Position numbers and translations under genes: made by a program. A DNA stretch of 39,994 nt from Ignavibacteria bacterium. GTDB lineage: Bacteria; Bacteroidota; Ignavibacteria; Palsa-1295. Below are positions 32,762 through 39,994 of the stretch, piece after piece; within the stretch, counting starts at the first letter, position 1; each line of letters begins with the position of its first letter. The notes beneath the pieces were generated by a model. That model made no database searches, was not told the origin of the DNA, and saw nothing but the letters and a program-made list of their open reading frames with translations. The DNA lies in contig JABDDM010000014.1 of NCBI GenBank assembly GCA_013287605.1, positions 1 to 39,994 on the forward strand, in the 5' to 3' direction.

Positions 32762-34366
32762 ATGGCCCATGCAACGAAGGAGGTAGTTGATGAGATCGAC
32801 ATAGTTCGCGTTCGCCGCGCACTTCTGAGTGTTTACGATAAGTCGGGTCTTGAGGAATTAGCCCGTACGTTAGTCGAGCAAAATGTTGAATTATTTTCTA
32901 CAGGTGGCACAGAGCAGTTCTTACGTGACCAGGGATTTCCGGTCCGTTCGGTCACAGAGCTTACGAAGTTTCCAGAGATGCTCGATGGGCGGGTCAAGAC
33001 ATTGCATCCGGCCGTGCACGGAGGATTACTCTATCGCCGTGAGCTAGCGAGCCATCGAGCACAAGTTGCTGAACATGATATCGCGTCCATTGACCTTTTG
33101 GTGGTCAACCTCTATCCCTTCGAGGAAACTGTTGCTCGCAAAGGCGCGACTTCCGGAGAAATCATCGAGCAGATCGATATTGGCGGACCTGCGATGCTCC
33201 GAAGTGCTGCCAAGAACTTCGCTGGTGTTGCACTTCTCACTTCACCTTCTCAATATGCCGAGTTTGCTGCCGAGATCCGGAGTTCCAGCGGAGGAACATC
33301 GCTCGAACTAAGGCGCAATCTCGCTTCGCAAGCCTTCAAGGCGGTAGCAGATTACGATGTTGCGATCAGTGGGTACTTCACCAGCCTCACATCAAATGCA
33401 TCCGATCGACTCCACATTGATCTTCCCAAGGTTCAGTCGCTCCGATATGGCGAAAACCCGCATCAGACTGCGGCGTTGTTCGGGAATGACTTCAACAAAG
33501 TCTTCCATCAACTCTGGGGTAAGGAATTAAGCTATAATAACATTCTCGATCTTTCCGCCGCTACGGGGCTGATGGCAGAATTCTTCGATTCCGATCGCCC
33601 CACGGCTGCGATCATCAAACATACAAATCCATGTGGTGTGGCGGAAGGGATTGACATATTCGATGCGTTCGAACGTGCGTTTCGGGCCGACCCAGAGAGC
33701 CCGTATGGAGGAATCGTGATCGTGAATCGGCCGATCGATACTTTGCTCTCAGAGAGGCTAAACGGATTCTTTAGCGAAGTCATCCTTGCTCCATCGTTCG
33801 AACCCGGTGCGTTAGCGTTACTTCAGAAGAAAAAAGATCGTCGCCTGGTCCAATACAATATTGAGGAAGTCCCGAAGGTATTGGCGTCGATGGAGGATGC
33901 TCGGAGCGTTATCGGTGGCATTCTCGTGCAAGATGTCGATCGGGTGTTGTTTGGCACAAATGAGTTGAATTCAGTGACGAGCCGACCAGTTTCGGACGAA
34001 GAACTTCGTGCACTCACGTTTTCGTGGGCCTGTGTAAAGCACGTTAAGTCGAATGCAATCGTTTACGCCGGACTTGAGGGAGGCTACTCCATGACCTTAG
34101 GTATTGGTTGCGGGCAGACCTCGAGGGTGGAATCATCCCGGATCGCCATGCTGCGAGCTAAACGATTTGGGCATGATCTTCAGGGCTCATTCGTGGCGAG
34201 TGATGCGTTCTTTCCGTTTGCCGATGGACTCACCGAGGCGATCAATGCAGGCGCGATCGCTGTGATCCAGCCAGGAGGATCCGTTCGCGATACAGAAGTT
34301 ATTGAAGAAGCTGAGAAACACCATATCTCAATGGTTCTCACTGGAATGAGACACTTTAGGCACTAA
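32762..34366 (+). CDS. purH: Bifunctional AICAR transformylase/IMP cyclohydrolase
   Basis: It carries out the last two steps of IMP synthesis. The N-terminal cyclohydrolase domain (roughly 15-210) shows ALLSVYDKSGLEELAR, LFSTGGTEQFLRD, GRVKTLHPAVHGGLL, VNLYPFEETVA and IDIGGPAMLRSAAKN. The transformylase half begins at LRYGENPHQTAALF and includes IIKHTNPCGVAEG, YGGIVIVNRPI and, near the end, ASDAFFPFADGL followed by AIIQPGG-like AVIQPGGSVRD. The length of 534 residues is standard. The ATG at 32762 has weak purine-rich sequence upstream. It lies 18 nt after purN. Confidence 0.97.
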   Translation: MAHATKEVVDEIDIVRVRRALLSVYDKSGLEELARTLVEQNVELFSTGGTEQFLRDQGFPVRSVTELTKFPEMLDGRVKTLHPAVHGGLLYRRELASHRAQVAEHDIASIDLLVVNLYPFEETVARKGATSGEIIEQIDIGGPAMLRSAAKNFAGVALLTSPSQYAEFAAEIRSSSGGTSLELRRNLASQAFKAVADYDVAISGYFTSLTSNASDRLHIDLPKVQSLRYGENPHQTAALFGNDFNKVFHQLWGKELSYNNILDLSAATGLMAEFFDSDRPTAAIIKHTNPCGVAEGIDIFDAFERAFRADPESPYGGIVIVNRPIDTLLSERLNGFFSEVILAPSFEPGALALLQKKKDRRLVQYNIEEVPKVLASMEDARSVIGGILVQDVDRVLFGTNELNSVTSRPVSDEELRALTFSWACVKHVKSNAIVYAGLEGGYSMTLGIGCGQTSRVESSRIAMLRAKRFGHDLQGSFVASDAFFPFADGLTEAINAGAIAVIQPGGSVRDTEVIEEAEKHHISMVLTGMRHFRH

Positions 34367-34410
34367 GATTAATGTGCATTTCACTTTTCACCGATTAACC
34401 GACCGAGCGA

Positions 34411-35430
34411 ATGTTCAGTGTTTTTAGTGCGGATATCGCGATCGACCTTGGAACTGCAAATACCCTCATCTACACGAAGGGGAAAGGGATCGTACTCAAC
34501 GAACCCTCTATCGTCGCGTTCGACACCACGACAAAAAAGATCGTTGCAATCGGGCGTGAAGCGCAGGCGATGGTTGGACGTACCCATCGAGACATTCAGA
34601 CGATCAGGCCAATGAAAGACGGAGTGATCGCCGACTTTGAAATTGCCGAAGGCATGCTTCGCGCGCTCATCAAGCGCGTACATCCTTCATGGCTGCCCTC
34701 ACGACGGATCGTGATTAGCGTGCCTTCGGGTATTACTGAGGTGGAAAAGCGCGCGGTTCGCGATTCGGCCGAGCATGCGGGTGCAAAAGAAGTCCATCTC
34801 ATAGCAGAACCAATGGCTGCTGCGATTGGCATCGGAGTGGAAGTGGAAGCACCTGTTGGAAACATTATCATCGATATTGGTGGTGGCACGACGGAGATCG
34901 CGGTTATCGCGCTCTCAGGCATCGTGAATCAGGAGTCCATCCGCGTGGCTGGAGACGAGTTGACGATGGCTGTCATGCAATTCTTCAAGCGGAATTACAA
35001 CCTGATGATCGGCGAACGGACTGCCGAACTTATCAAGTGTCAGGTCGGTAGCGCGATGCCGCTTGAAGAAGAATTAATGGTAGAGGTGAAGGGACGCGAT
35101 CTCGTTGCTGGCATCCCGAAGACCATCGAGGTCAGTTCCAGCGAAGTTCGTGAAGCTCTCGCTGATCCTGTCAACCAAATCGTCGAAGCCGTCAAGGTGA
35201 GTTTGGAGCGTACTCCTCCAGAACTGTCGGCGGATATCCTTGACAGAGGCATGATGCTTTCAGGCGGTGGAGCGTTGCTCAAAGGGCTCGACGAACGGCT
35301 TCGGCTTGAGACGAATCTTCCGGTGCACGTTGCTGACGATCCGCTAACCGCGGTAGTACGAGGAACCGGCAAGGTGCTCGAAAATTTGCAGCAATATATG
35401 CGAGTGCTGATCAAGAGCAGAAGATATTAA
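34411..35430 (+). CDS. mreB: Rod-shape actin homologue MreB
   Basis: This cytoplasmic actin-like ATPase organises the elongation machinery for the lateral wall. The phosphate-1 loop IAIDLGTANTLIY is at the N-terminus, with KGIVLNEPSIVAFD, RPMKDGVIADFE, VPSGITEVEKRAV, LIAEPMAAAIG and IIDIGGGTTEIAVIALSG following, and the C-terminal MLSGGGALLKGLDERL. It has 339 residues. An amphipathic N-terminal stretch (MFSVFSADIA) could aid membrane binding. It opens an mreB-mreC-mreD run, so the cell is probably a rod. Confidence 0.98.
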   Translation: MFSVFSADIAIDLGTANTLIYTKGKGIVLNEPSIVAFDTTTKKIVAIGREAQAMVGRTHRDIQTIRPMKDGVIADFEIAEGMLRALIKRVHPSWLPSRRIVISVPSGITEVEKRAVRDSAEHAGAKEVHLIAEPMAAAIGIGVEVEAPVGNIIIDIGGGTTEIAVIALSGIVNQESIRVAGDELTMAVMQFFKRNYNLMIGERTAELIKCQVGSAMPLEEELMVEVKGRDLVAGIPKTIEVSSSEVREALADPVNQIVEAVKVSLERTPPELSADILDRGMMLSGGGALLKGLDERLRLETNLPVHVADDPLTAVVRGTGKVLENLQQYMRVLIKSRRY

Positions 35431-35435
35431 TAGTG

Positions 35436-35477
35436 ACAGTTTACGGCTTTGGCACGAAGTTGCCCAGCGTAAACCGT
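35436..35477 (+). other. Stem-loop in the mreB-mreC gap, ending just before the mreC start
   Basis: The arms ACAGTTTACG (35436-35445) and CGTAAACCGT (35468-35477) pair over ten positions with one mismatch. An inner GGCA/TGCC stem (35451-35454 with 35461-35464) can form within the loop. The right arm ends five bases before the mreC ATG, so folding would affect ribosome access. There is no T run, so it is not a normal terminator. A regulatory role is an inference. Confidence 0.4.
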
Positions 35478-35482
35478 AAAAG

Positions 35483-36343
35483 ATGAAGCGAATTCTCGAC
35501 CTTATCTTAGCATTCAGGGAGTATGTTGCACTTGCCACCTACGTGGCAGTGTCGCTCGTGCTGATCGGCATCAGCCAGTCGACCGATGTGCAGCCGCTGC
35601 GAGCATTCACAACAGGCGTTGTCGGTGTTCTGCAGTCCTCCCTGGCCTGGATCCCTAATCCCATCACTCTTAGCCGAGAGAATTCAGAACTCAGGCAGCA
35701 CGCCATCGAACTCGCTTCCGAAGTTGGAAGGCTCCGTCGCGCCAAAGTGGAGAACGACGAACTTCGTCGCATGCTCGGCCTCGGTGCACGACCGGAGTGG
35801 AAATTACTTCCTGTCGAAGTCGTCGGAAAAACCACCAACTTTGAGCGAAACATGCTCACGCTTTCTCGCGGCGAAGACGATGGTGTTCTTAAAGGAATGG
35901 CCGTTGTAACCGACGCCGGACTGGTTGGTAGGGTGTTTTCCGTTAGCCCGCATTTTGCGTTGGTCGAGATGCTCTTCAATCGAGATTTTCGTGCGGCTGC
36001 CAAAGTAGGAAGAACTCGTGTTGAGGGCATTGTTGCCTGGGATGGCGGCCCAACCCTCGTAATGCGCAACGTTCCGAAAGCGCTTGATGTGCAAGTTGGT
36101 GACTTGATCGTTACGAGTGAGTATTCAACGTTCTTTCCTGCGGATGTTCCGATCGGAACAGTGATACGTATCGAGCCGGAGCCAAATTCACTTTTTCGAA
36201 AAGTTACGTTGGAGCCAACGGTGAATCTATTTCGAGTTGAGCATGCCTACGTAGTGCTAAAGGATATTCAGTTGGAGCGCGAACGCCTGGCGCTTGAACA
36301 AAAAGCGAAAGACGACGCCGCAAAGCAACCATTAAAGAAGTGA
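35483..36343 (+). CDS. mreC: Rod-shape-determining protein MreC
   Basis: This inner-membrane protein scaffolds the elongasome in the periplasm. It has one N-terminal helix (YVALATYVAVSLVLIGIS), a coiled-coil region (SRENSELRQHAIELASEVGR to about residue 95, ending NDELRRMLGL) and the beta-rich periplasmic domain. The latter contains LSRGEDDGVLKGMAVVTDAG, LVGRV, FRAAAKVGRTRVEGIVAWDG and GDLIVTSEYSTFFPADVPIG. It has 286 residues, normal length, with a short charged C-terminal tail. It starts 52 nt after mreB, behind a stem-loop, with no Shine-Dalgarno. Confidence 0.95.
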   Translation: MKRILDLILAFREYVALATYVAVSLVLIGISQSTDVQPLRAFTTGVVGVLQSSLAWIPNPITLSRENSELRQHAIELASEVGRLRRAKVENDELRRMLGLGARPEWKLLPVEVVGKTTNFERNMLTLSRGEDDGVLKGMAVVTDAGLVGRVFSVSPHFALVEMLFNRDFRAAAKVGRTRVEGIVAWDGGPTLVMRNVPKALDVQVGDLIVTSEYSTFFPADVPIGTVIRIEPEPNSLFRKVTLEPTVNLFRVEHAYVVLKDIQLERERLALEQKAKDDAAKQPLKK

Positions 36344-36356
36344 CGTAACCACTCGA

Positions 36357-36839
36357 TTGAATTACCTAATTTACGCAGGTGTCGGTATTGTGTTGGTGGC
36401 GCTACAAGTGCTCATCAGCCGATTCCTTTCGATTGCTGGCGCATCACCAGATTTCGTATTGATCTTTCTTGTCTGGATCACCATCCGCGAAGGACAATTC
36501 GTTGGCGAGACCTCAGGTTTTGCGTTAGGGCTCATGCTCGATATATTCTCCTCAGGCATCCTTGGAGCGCATACGCTGGCAAAAACCGTCACCTGTTTTC
36601 TGATCGGGTTCTTCTATGATCCCGACAAGGTCGACCAACATATCCGAAATTGGCCGTTCCTCTTACTGACGTTGCTCGCCGCCGTCATCAATAATTTTCT
36701 CTACTATTTTCTGTATACAAGGGCGAGCGAGATTTCATTCGTGGAGTTCGCATTCCGCTACGGTGCGGTCGGTGCGTTGTACACGGTGGTGTTTGCGATT
36801 CTGCCTTTGCTCTACTGGTCGCGACGTCGCGCTTATTGA
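36357..36839 (+). CDS. mreD: Rod-shape-determining protein MreD
   Basis: This 160-residue polytopic membrane protein has five or so hydrophobic segments. It is identified by position after mreC and by family-like features: YAGVGIVLVALQVLISRFLS at the start, SPDFVLIFLVWITIREG (the typical xPDLxLxxxV block) and GFALGLMLDIFSSGILGAHTLAKTV (GLxxDxxxxxxxGxxAL block). It anchors MreBC in the elongation complex. The start is TTG 36357, as the first helix follows at once and no ATG is available. Confidence 0.9.
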   Translation: MNYLIYAGVGIVLVALQVLISRFLSIAGASPDFVLIFLVWITIREGQFVGETSGFALGLMLDIFSSGILGAHTLAKTVTCFLIGFFYDPDKVDQHIRNWPFLLLTLLAAVINNFLYYFLYTRASEISFVEFAFRYGAVGALYTVVFAILPLLYWSRRRAY

Positions 36840-36845
36840 TCCACT

Positions 36846-37547
36846 ATGGGAAAGTTAGTTCTTATCCGACACGGCGAATCAACCTGGAATCAGGAGAATC
36901 GATTTACGGGCTGGGTCGATGTCGATCTAACCGAGAAGGGGAAGAAAGACGCGTACGCGGCTGGGCTTCTGCTTCGCGACATCCCTTTCTCGCATGCGTT
37001 CACTTCAGTTCTAAAGAGGGCTATTGTTACCCTCGAGGAATTGTTGAGGGCGGCTAACCAACCGAATGTGCCAGTCACAAAAGACAAAGCGCTCAACGAA
37101 CGGATGTATGGTGATCTGCAGGGTCTCAACAAAGGTGAATGCGCTGATAAATATGGGCACGATCTGGTCCATCAATGGCGCCGCAGTTATGACATTCCAC
37201 CTCCAGGAGGAGAGAGCCTCTATGATTGTGCCCAGCGAACGCTGCCATTTTTTGAATCGCAGATACTTCCAATGGTCACTGGAGACAAGAACGTTCTCGT
37301 CTCGGCACATGGAAATTCGCTTCGAGCGATCGTGATGAAGCTAGATGGCCTTTCTAAAGAGGAAGTGTTGAACCTAAACATTCCGAATGCTATCTCGATC
37401 ATTTACGATATTGGCGCAAACGGAGAAGTCCTGAAGAAGCAGGTACTTGATGTAGATACCGATCATGGAACGATCACACCGAAAGACGAGCGGAAAGATC
37501 ACGAAGTCCCGGCCGAGAGCTTGCTAAATTCTCCACCTTCAAGATAG
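36846..37547 (+). CDS. gpmA: 2,3-bisphosphoglycerate-dependent phosphoglycerate mutase
   Basis: It interconverts 3- and 2-phosphoglycerate in glycolysis and gluconeogenesis via a phosphohistidine. The catalytic RHGESTWNQENRFTGW is at 8-23 with His9, the second histidine is His155 (SAHGNSLRA), the acid Glu86 is in LNERMYGDLQG and LKRAI (56-60) carries a phosphate-binding arginine. The length of 233 residues fits the dPGM class. The ATG follows the mreD stop by six bases, so it is probably in the mre transcript. The last 30 or so residues (PKDERKDHEVPAE region) are a hydrophilic tail. Confidence 0.96.
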   Translation: MGKLVLIRHGESTWNQENRFTGWVDVDLTEKGKKDAYAAGLLLRDIPFSHAFTSVLKRAIVTLEELLRAANQPNVPVTKDKALNERMYGDLQGLNKGECADKYGHDLVHQWRRSYDIPPPGGESLYDCAQRTLPFFESQILPMVTGDKNVLVSAHGNSLRAIVMKLDGLSKEEVLNLNIPNAISIIYDIGANGEVLKKQVLDVDTDHGTITPKDERKDHEVPAESLLNSPPSR

Positions 37548-37577
37548 CAGGGCCCGAACCTTTGATGAGCGCCAGGC

Positions 37578-38150
37578 TCAGTGCCGATTCGTCTCCCAAT
37601 CCTGGAACAGAGCAACAAGTGGGCGACGTACTTCCTGCGGTGTTGAGAGTGCCATTTTGAGATAGAACTCTCTCTGGTCGGGCTCCCAAAAAATCACTGG
37701 CATCTTCTCACCGGCGTAGGAGCCATTGCTTGCTTCATACTGACCGCTCGTAAAGAAGCCTTCGCCGACCGTATAATACATGAACGGACCAGAATCCTTA
37801 TAGCGGAAAAATCCGACATCCTTGAGGTCATCGAAATCGAATTTGATCTCGCCCATCAATTTGCCTTCTACTTTATAGAGATTTTTGCGGACATTCTTCA
37901 TGCCCTTGTTCTCCTGTTCGATCTTTCGGCCCTGGTAGTACTCGGTAATGAGGCTATTAAAATCGTCTTTGGACACATCGGCAGTATCTCCCGGTTCGCT
38001 CGAGATATTGGAGAAGAGGATTACACCCGATCCGCTCTTGCCATCGGCATTGAGCTTGATCCGGGTCTCTTTGTGCTCAGCGGTCAGACACCCTGAAATG
38101 GCTCCCGCGAGAAATATTAAGGAAAAGAGGGCAACGTTCTTCCTGATCAT
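37578..38150 (-). CDS. Hypothetical lipoprotein
   Basis: I do not recognise the family. The 190-residue product starts with a lipoprotein signal (MIRKNVALFSLIFLAGAISG) and lipobox ISGC at 18-21, followed by a polar linker. The rest contains many aromatic and charged residues (GFFRYKDSGPFMYYTVGEGF) and ends in a charged stretch. No enzymatic motif is visible. It is convergent with gpmA (30-nt gap) and divergent from the FemAB-like gene, so it is likely monocistronic. Codon pattern and the clear signal make it a real gene. Confidence 0.78.
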   Translation of the reverse strand: MIRKNVALFSLIFLAGAISGCLTAEHKETRIKLNADGKSGSGVILFSNISSEPGDTADVSKDDFNSLITEYYQGRKIEQENKGMKNVRKNLYKVEGKLMGEIKFDFDDLKDVGFFRYKDSGPFMYYTVGEGFFTSGQYEASNGSYAGEKMPVIFWEPDQREFYLKMALSTPQEVRRPLVALFQDWETNRH

Positions 38151-38373
38151 TCGTATATGATTATGGCTCTAGAGGCCTTTTGCAAGCATACCGCACTGGC
38201 TTTTGCGGGGTCTGCAACACACAGATGGCTATTTTGGGTCAGTCTGACACTTCGCTTTGGCCAAACCAAGCCGTTACATCAGTTAATAGAACCGTAATTC
38301 CTGAAATTTTCGTGCCCGCATTTTGTTTCTTGGCCATCCCGGCACCGTTACTGGCTGGAGTCTACGCACATGC

Positions 38374-39441
38374 ATGGCAATTCTCACTTCGGCGAAACGG
38401 CGTTCTGCTGACCCGAATGGACAGGAGGTCGCGACCGCCACATCCATTCGAGTCGTCGAATATAGCCCCAACGAGCACAAGGAGCTTTGGGATAGCTTCG
38501 TCCTTCGCTCCATGAACGGTACCGCGTTCCATCTTCAGCAATTTCTCGCCTATCACGCTCCCGGCAAATTCGATTTTCATCACTTGCTCTTTTTCGATCA
38601 CGAGCGACTTGTTGCGGTGCTCCCCGGTGGGTTCACGAATGGAAAGAAGAAATACGAATCCCCGATCGGTGCGAGCTACGGCAGTTTTGTCGTAGAAGAC
38701 ATCGATGCGGCGACTGCGCTCGCGATCGTCTGGGCATTCGAAGATCATGTAGAAGCTCTGGGCATCGAAGAGGTAAACCTGACGAATGCTCCGGTTCTCT
38801 ATCAACCTGTGCTCTCGCAAAATCTTGAGTTCGCGTTGCTCTATTGCGGATACTTCTATCAGCGACACTATATCTCGCACATCACACAATTGCCAGAATC
38901 CGGCGATCCAACGGAAGACTTTGACCCGATCGCCAAGCGCTATATCCGTCGCGCGAAATCGCACTATCCCGGAGTCACGATTGAAGAAATTACCGCCGAG
39001 AACTTCGAGAAGTCGCTTGAAGAATTTTATCCAATCATCGTATCCAACAAAGCGAGACGAGATGCGAAGCCCACGCATTCGCTCGAAGATCTCAAGCGAT
39101 TGAACGAACTGCTCCCAAATTTGATCAAGCTCTGGCTGCTCAGACTTGATGGTGAACTCATCGCAGGCTCTCTCATATTCTTGCCAAACCAGCGTGTACC
39201 GCTGTCCTTTTATCCGATGATGCGATACGAGTTCAGCGATGTACGACCGATCTATTTACTTTCGGAAGCGATGATGCAGTGGGCGCAGAAGAACGGATAT
39301 CGCTACTTTGATCTCGGAGTCTCGCAAGACACAAGCGACGAGAATCCCATGACTCCAGCATTATCTCTCATTGAGTTTAAAGAGAAGTTCAACTCACGAG
39401 GCATCCTGCGCTCAACGCTCGCAAAATTCTATAAGAAGTGA
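38374..39441 (+). CDS. FemAB-like GNAT-fold acyltransferase
   Basis: The protein resembles the FemAB/peptidoglycan-interpeptide or exopolysaccharide-associated GNAT family (acetyltransf_6 type). Support comes from the middle block RRAKSHYPGVTIEE, the LIKLWLLRLDGELIAGSLIF segment (typical of the second GNAT domain), YPMMRYEFSDVRPIYLLSEA and YRYFDLGVSQD (common YFDLG motif). SLIEFKEKFNSRG is the closing FK-KFG-like block. ATG 38374 gives 355 residues; upstream in-frame TTG at 38323 adds nothing recognisable. It ends in GTGA overlap with a glycosyltransferase gene, so acyl decoration of surface glycans is more likely than interpeptide synthesis. The transferred group is unknown. Confidence 0.82.
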   Translation: MAILTSAKRRSADPNGQEVATATSIRVVEYSPNEHKELWDSFVLRSMNGTAFHLQQFLAYHAPGKFDFHHLLFFDHERLVAVLPGGFTNGKKKYESPIGASYGSFVVEDIDAATALAIVWAFEDHVEALGIEEVNLTNAPVLYQPVLSQNLEFALLYCGYFYQRHYISHITQLPESGDPTEDFDPIAKRYIRRAKSHYPGVTIEEITAENFEKSLEEFYPIIVSNKARRDAKPTHSLEDLKRLNELLPNLIKLWLLRLDGELIAGSLIFLPNQRVPLSFYPMMRYEFSDVRPIYLLSEAMMQWAQKNGYRYFDLGVSQDTSDENPMTPALSLIEFKEKFNSRGILRSTLAKFYKK

Positions 39442-39994
39442 GCGGACCTCGTCCTGGCTTGAACATTCGTCTGCTCTTCCTAGGTGATCCACGTTACGAT
39501 CGCCGGCTAAAAAGCTTCGCCGAGTTCCTCCGAGCCTCCGGCCACAATGTTGACGTCATTTGCGGCCTAACCACAAGTCAGAAGAGGGACTGTAGCGATG
39601 TAGATGTGATCGAGCTCAAATTTGCAAGTGGTCCTCGCAAATTCCTTGAGTACAATCGCAAGCTTAAGACAAAATTGCTGACGGTGCCTGCAGTTGATCT
39701 TCTGATTGCCTGCGATATCTATTCCCTTGGAGCCGTCGCAGCCGCCAAGCACAAAGGATTGGCAAAGCGGGCAATCTATGACTCGCGTGAGGTCTATCTG
39801 GAATTGCCTTCTCTGATTGGTAGGCCAATTGTCAAAAGGATCTGGAAGCGCTTCGAGCACCGCCATCTTTCTTCGATGGACGCCATCCTTGTAACTGGCA
39901 CCCACGATTTTGAAGCGATATTTGCTGCCCATCACTTTATCCCGCGCGGACTCCTCATCCGCAATCTTCCGGCACTCACACCATTTAGAGTCGA
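39438..39994 (+). CDS. Glycosyltransferase, GT4-like N-terminal domain (3' end outside window)
   Basis: The frame opens at GTG 39438, overlapping the previous stop as GTGA, and stays open to the right edge (185 codons plus two bases). The product begins with a Rossmann-type strand (NIRLLFLGDPRYDRRLKSF) followed by ASGHNVDVICG, as in GT-B glycosyltransferases. A second half-motif reads VDLLIACDIYSLGAVAAAKH, then RAIYDSREVYLELPSLIGRP, close to the DxHE/DSRE region of GT4 enzymes. KRFEHRHLSSMDAILVTGTH matches the usual E-xxxxxAD-xVT segment. Sugar and acceptor cannot be inferred. Confidence 0.8.
   Translation, partial: MSGPRPGLNIRLLFLGDPRYDRRLKSFAEFLRASGHNVDVICGLTTSQKRDCSDVDVIELKFASGPRKFLEYNRKLKTKLLTVPAVDLLIACDIYSLGAVAAAKHKGLAKRAIYDSREVYLELPSLIGRPIVKRIWKRFEHRHLSSMDAILVTGTHDFEAIFAAHHFIPRGLLIRNLPALTPFRV

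Noticed and set aside
38362-39078. Long minus-strand frame (238 codons) opposite the FemAB-like gene
   Set aside because: It mirrors a plus-strand gene with clear family motifs and shows none of its own.
39567-39935. Minus-strand frame near the right edge
   Set aside because: The plus-strand frame from 39438 to the edge has glycosyltransferase motifs; this is its shadow.
1-39994. Mobile elements, CRISPR arrays, phage or defence islands
   Set aside because: No integrase, transposase, direct-repeat array, toxin-antitoxin pair or defence nuclease was seen. The methyltransferase stands alone.

Overview
The window is an ordinary-looking, gene-dense stretch of a bacterial chromosome of roughly 50% GC, with no integrase, transposase, phage gene, CRISPR array or rRNA. 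The cell is Gram-negative: it has a Kdo transferase (WaaA), OmpA-like and beta-barrel outer-membrane candidates, several lipoproteins and MreBCD. Many starts lack a Shine-Dalgarno sequence and TTG/GTG starts are common. PD40-OmpA proteins, a YajQ-amidase pair and a CpsB-Wzc pair are also present. I infer the FCB superphylum (Bacteroidota/Chlorobiota/Ignavibacteria/Kapabacteria side). The lineage is an inference; no marker here fixes it.

Region 1 (1-6855, + strand) is a tightly packed run: AtuA-family large protein (cut by the left edge), Sua5-type threonylcarbamoyl-AMP synthase, secreted PIG-L deacetylase, APC permease, MoeB/ThiF-rhodanese fusion, a small AtuA-related protein and a lipoprotein. 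It is unusual because the two parts of the AtuA family lie at opposite ends of a coupled gene run.

Region 2 (6867-10168, - strand) holds a large secreted subtilase with a tripeptidyl-peptidase-II-like Asp-to-His insert and a small one-helix membrane protein. A tRNA-Phe(GAA) follows on the + strand at 10358, then an oligopeptide-binding lipoprotein and aspartate kinase.

Region 3 (13701-20988, - strand) holds a CPBP protease-CdsA pair, then an RlpA-like protein ending in a clear terminator. Next comes a coupled beta-barrel protein, DNA methyltransferase and nitrilase-superfamily amidase, with a polyprenol/dolichol-kinase-like protein at the top. A PD40-OmpA protein is divergent from it, followed by LipA and WaaA on the + strand.

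Region 4 (25546-32119) holds YajQ and a cell-wall amidase (-), a YbhN/LPG-synthase-TM-type flippase-like protein (+), the polysaccharide regulators CpsB-type phosphatase and Wzc-type tyrosine kinase (+), and a 490-nt stretch with no convincing gene.

Region 5 (32120-39994) holds purN-purH, then mreB-mreC-mreD-gpmA, a minus-strand lipoprotein, a FemAB-type acyltransferase and the start of a glycosyltransferase cut by the right edge. The last two probably open a surface-polysaccharide locus.

I found no strong candidate for a wholly new system. The best leads are the split AtuA operon, the interrupted beta-barrel gene coupled to a solitary methyltransferase, the TPPII-like protease and the unexplained 490-nt gap.
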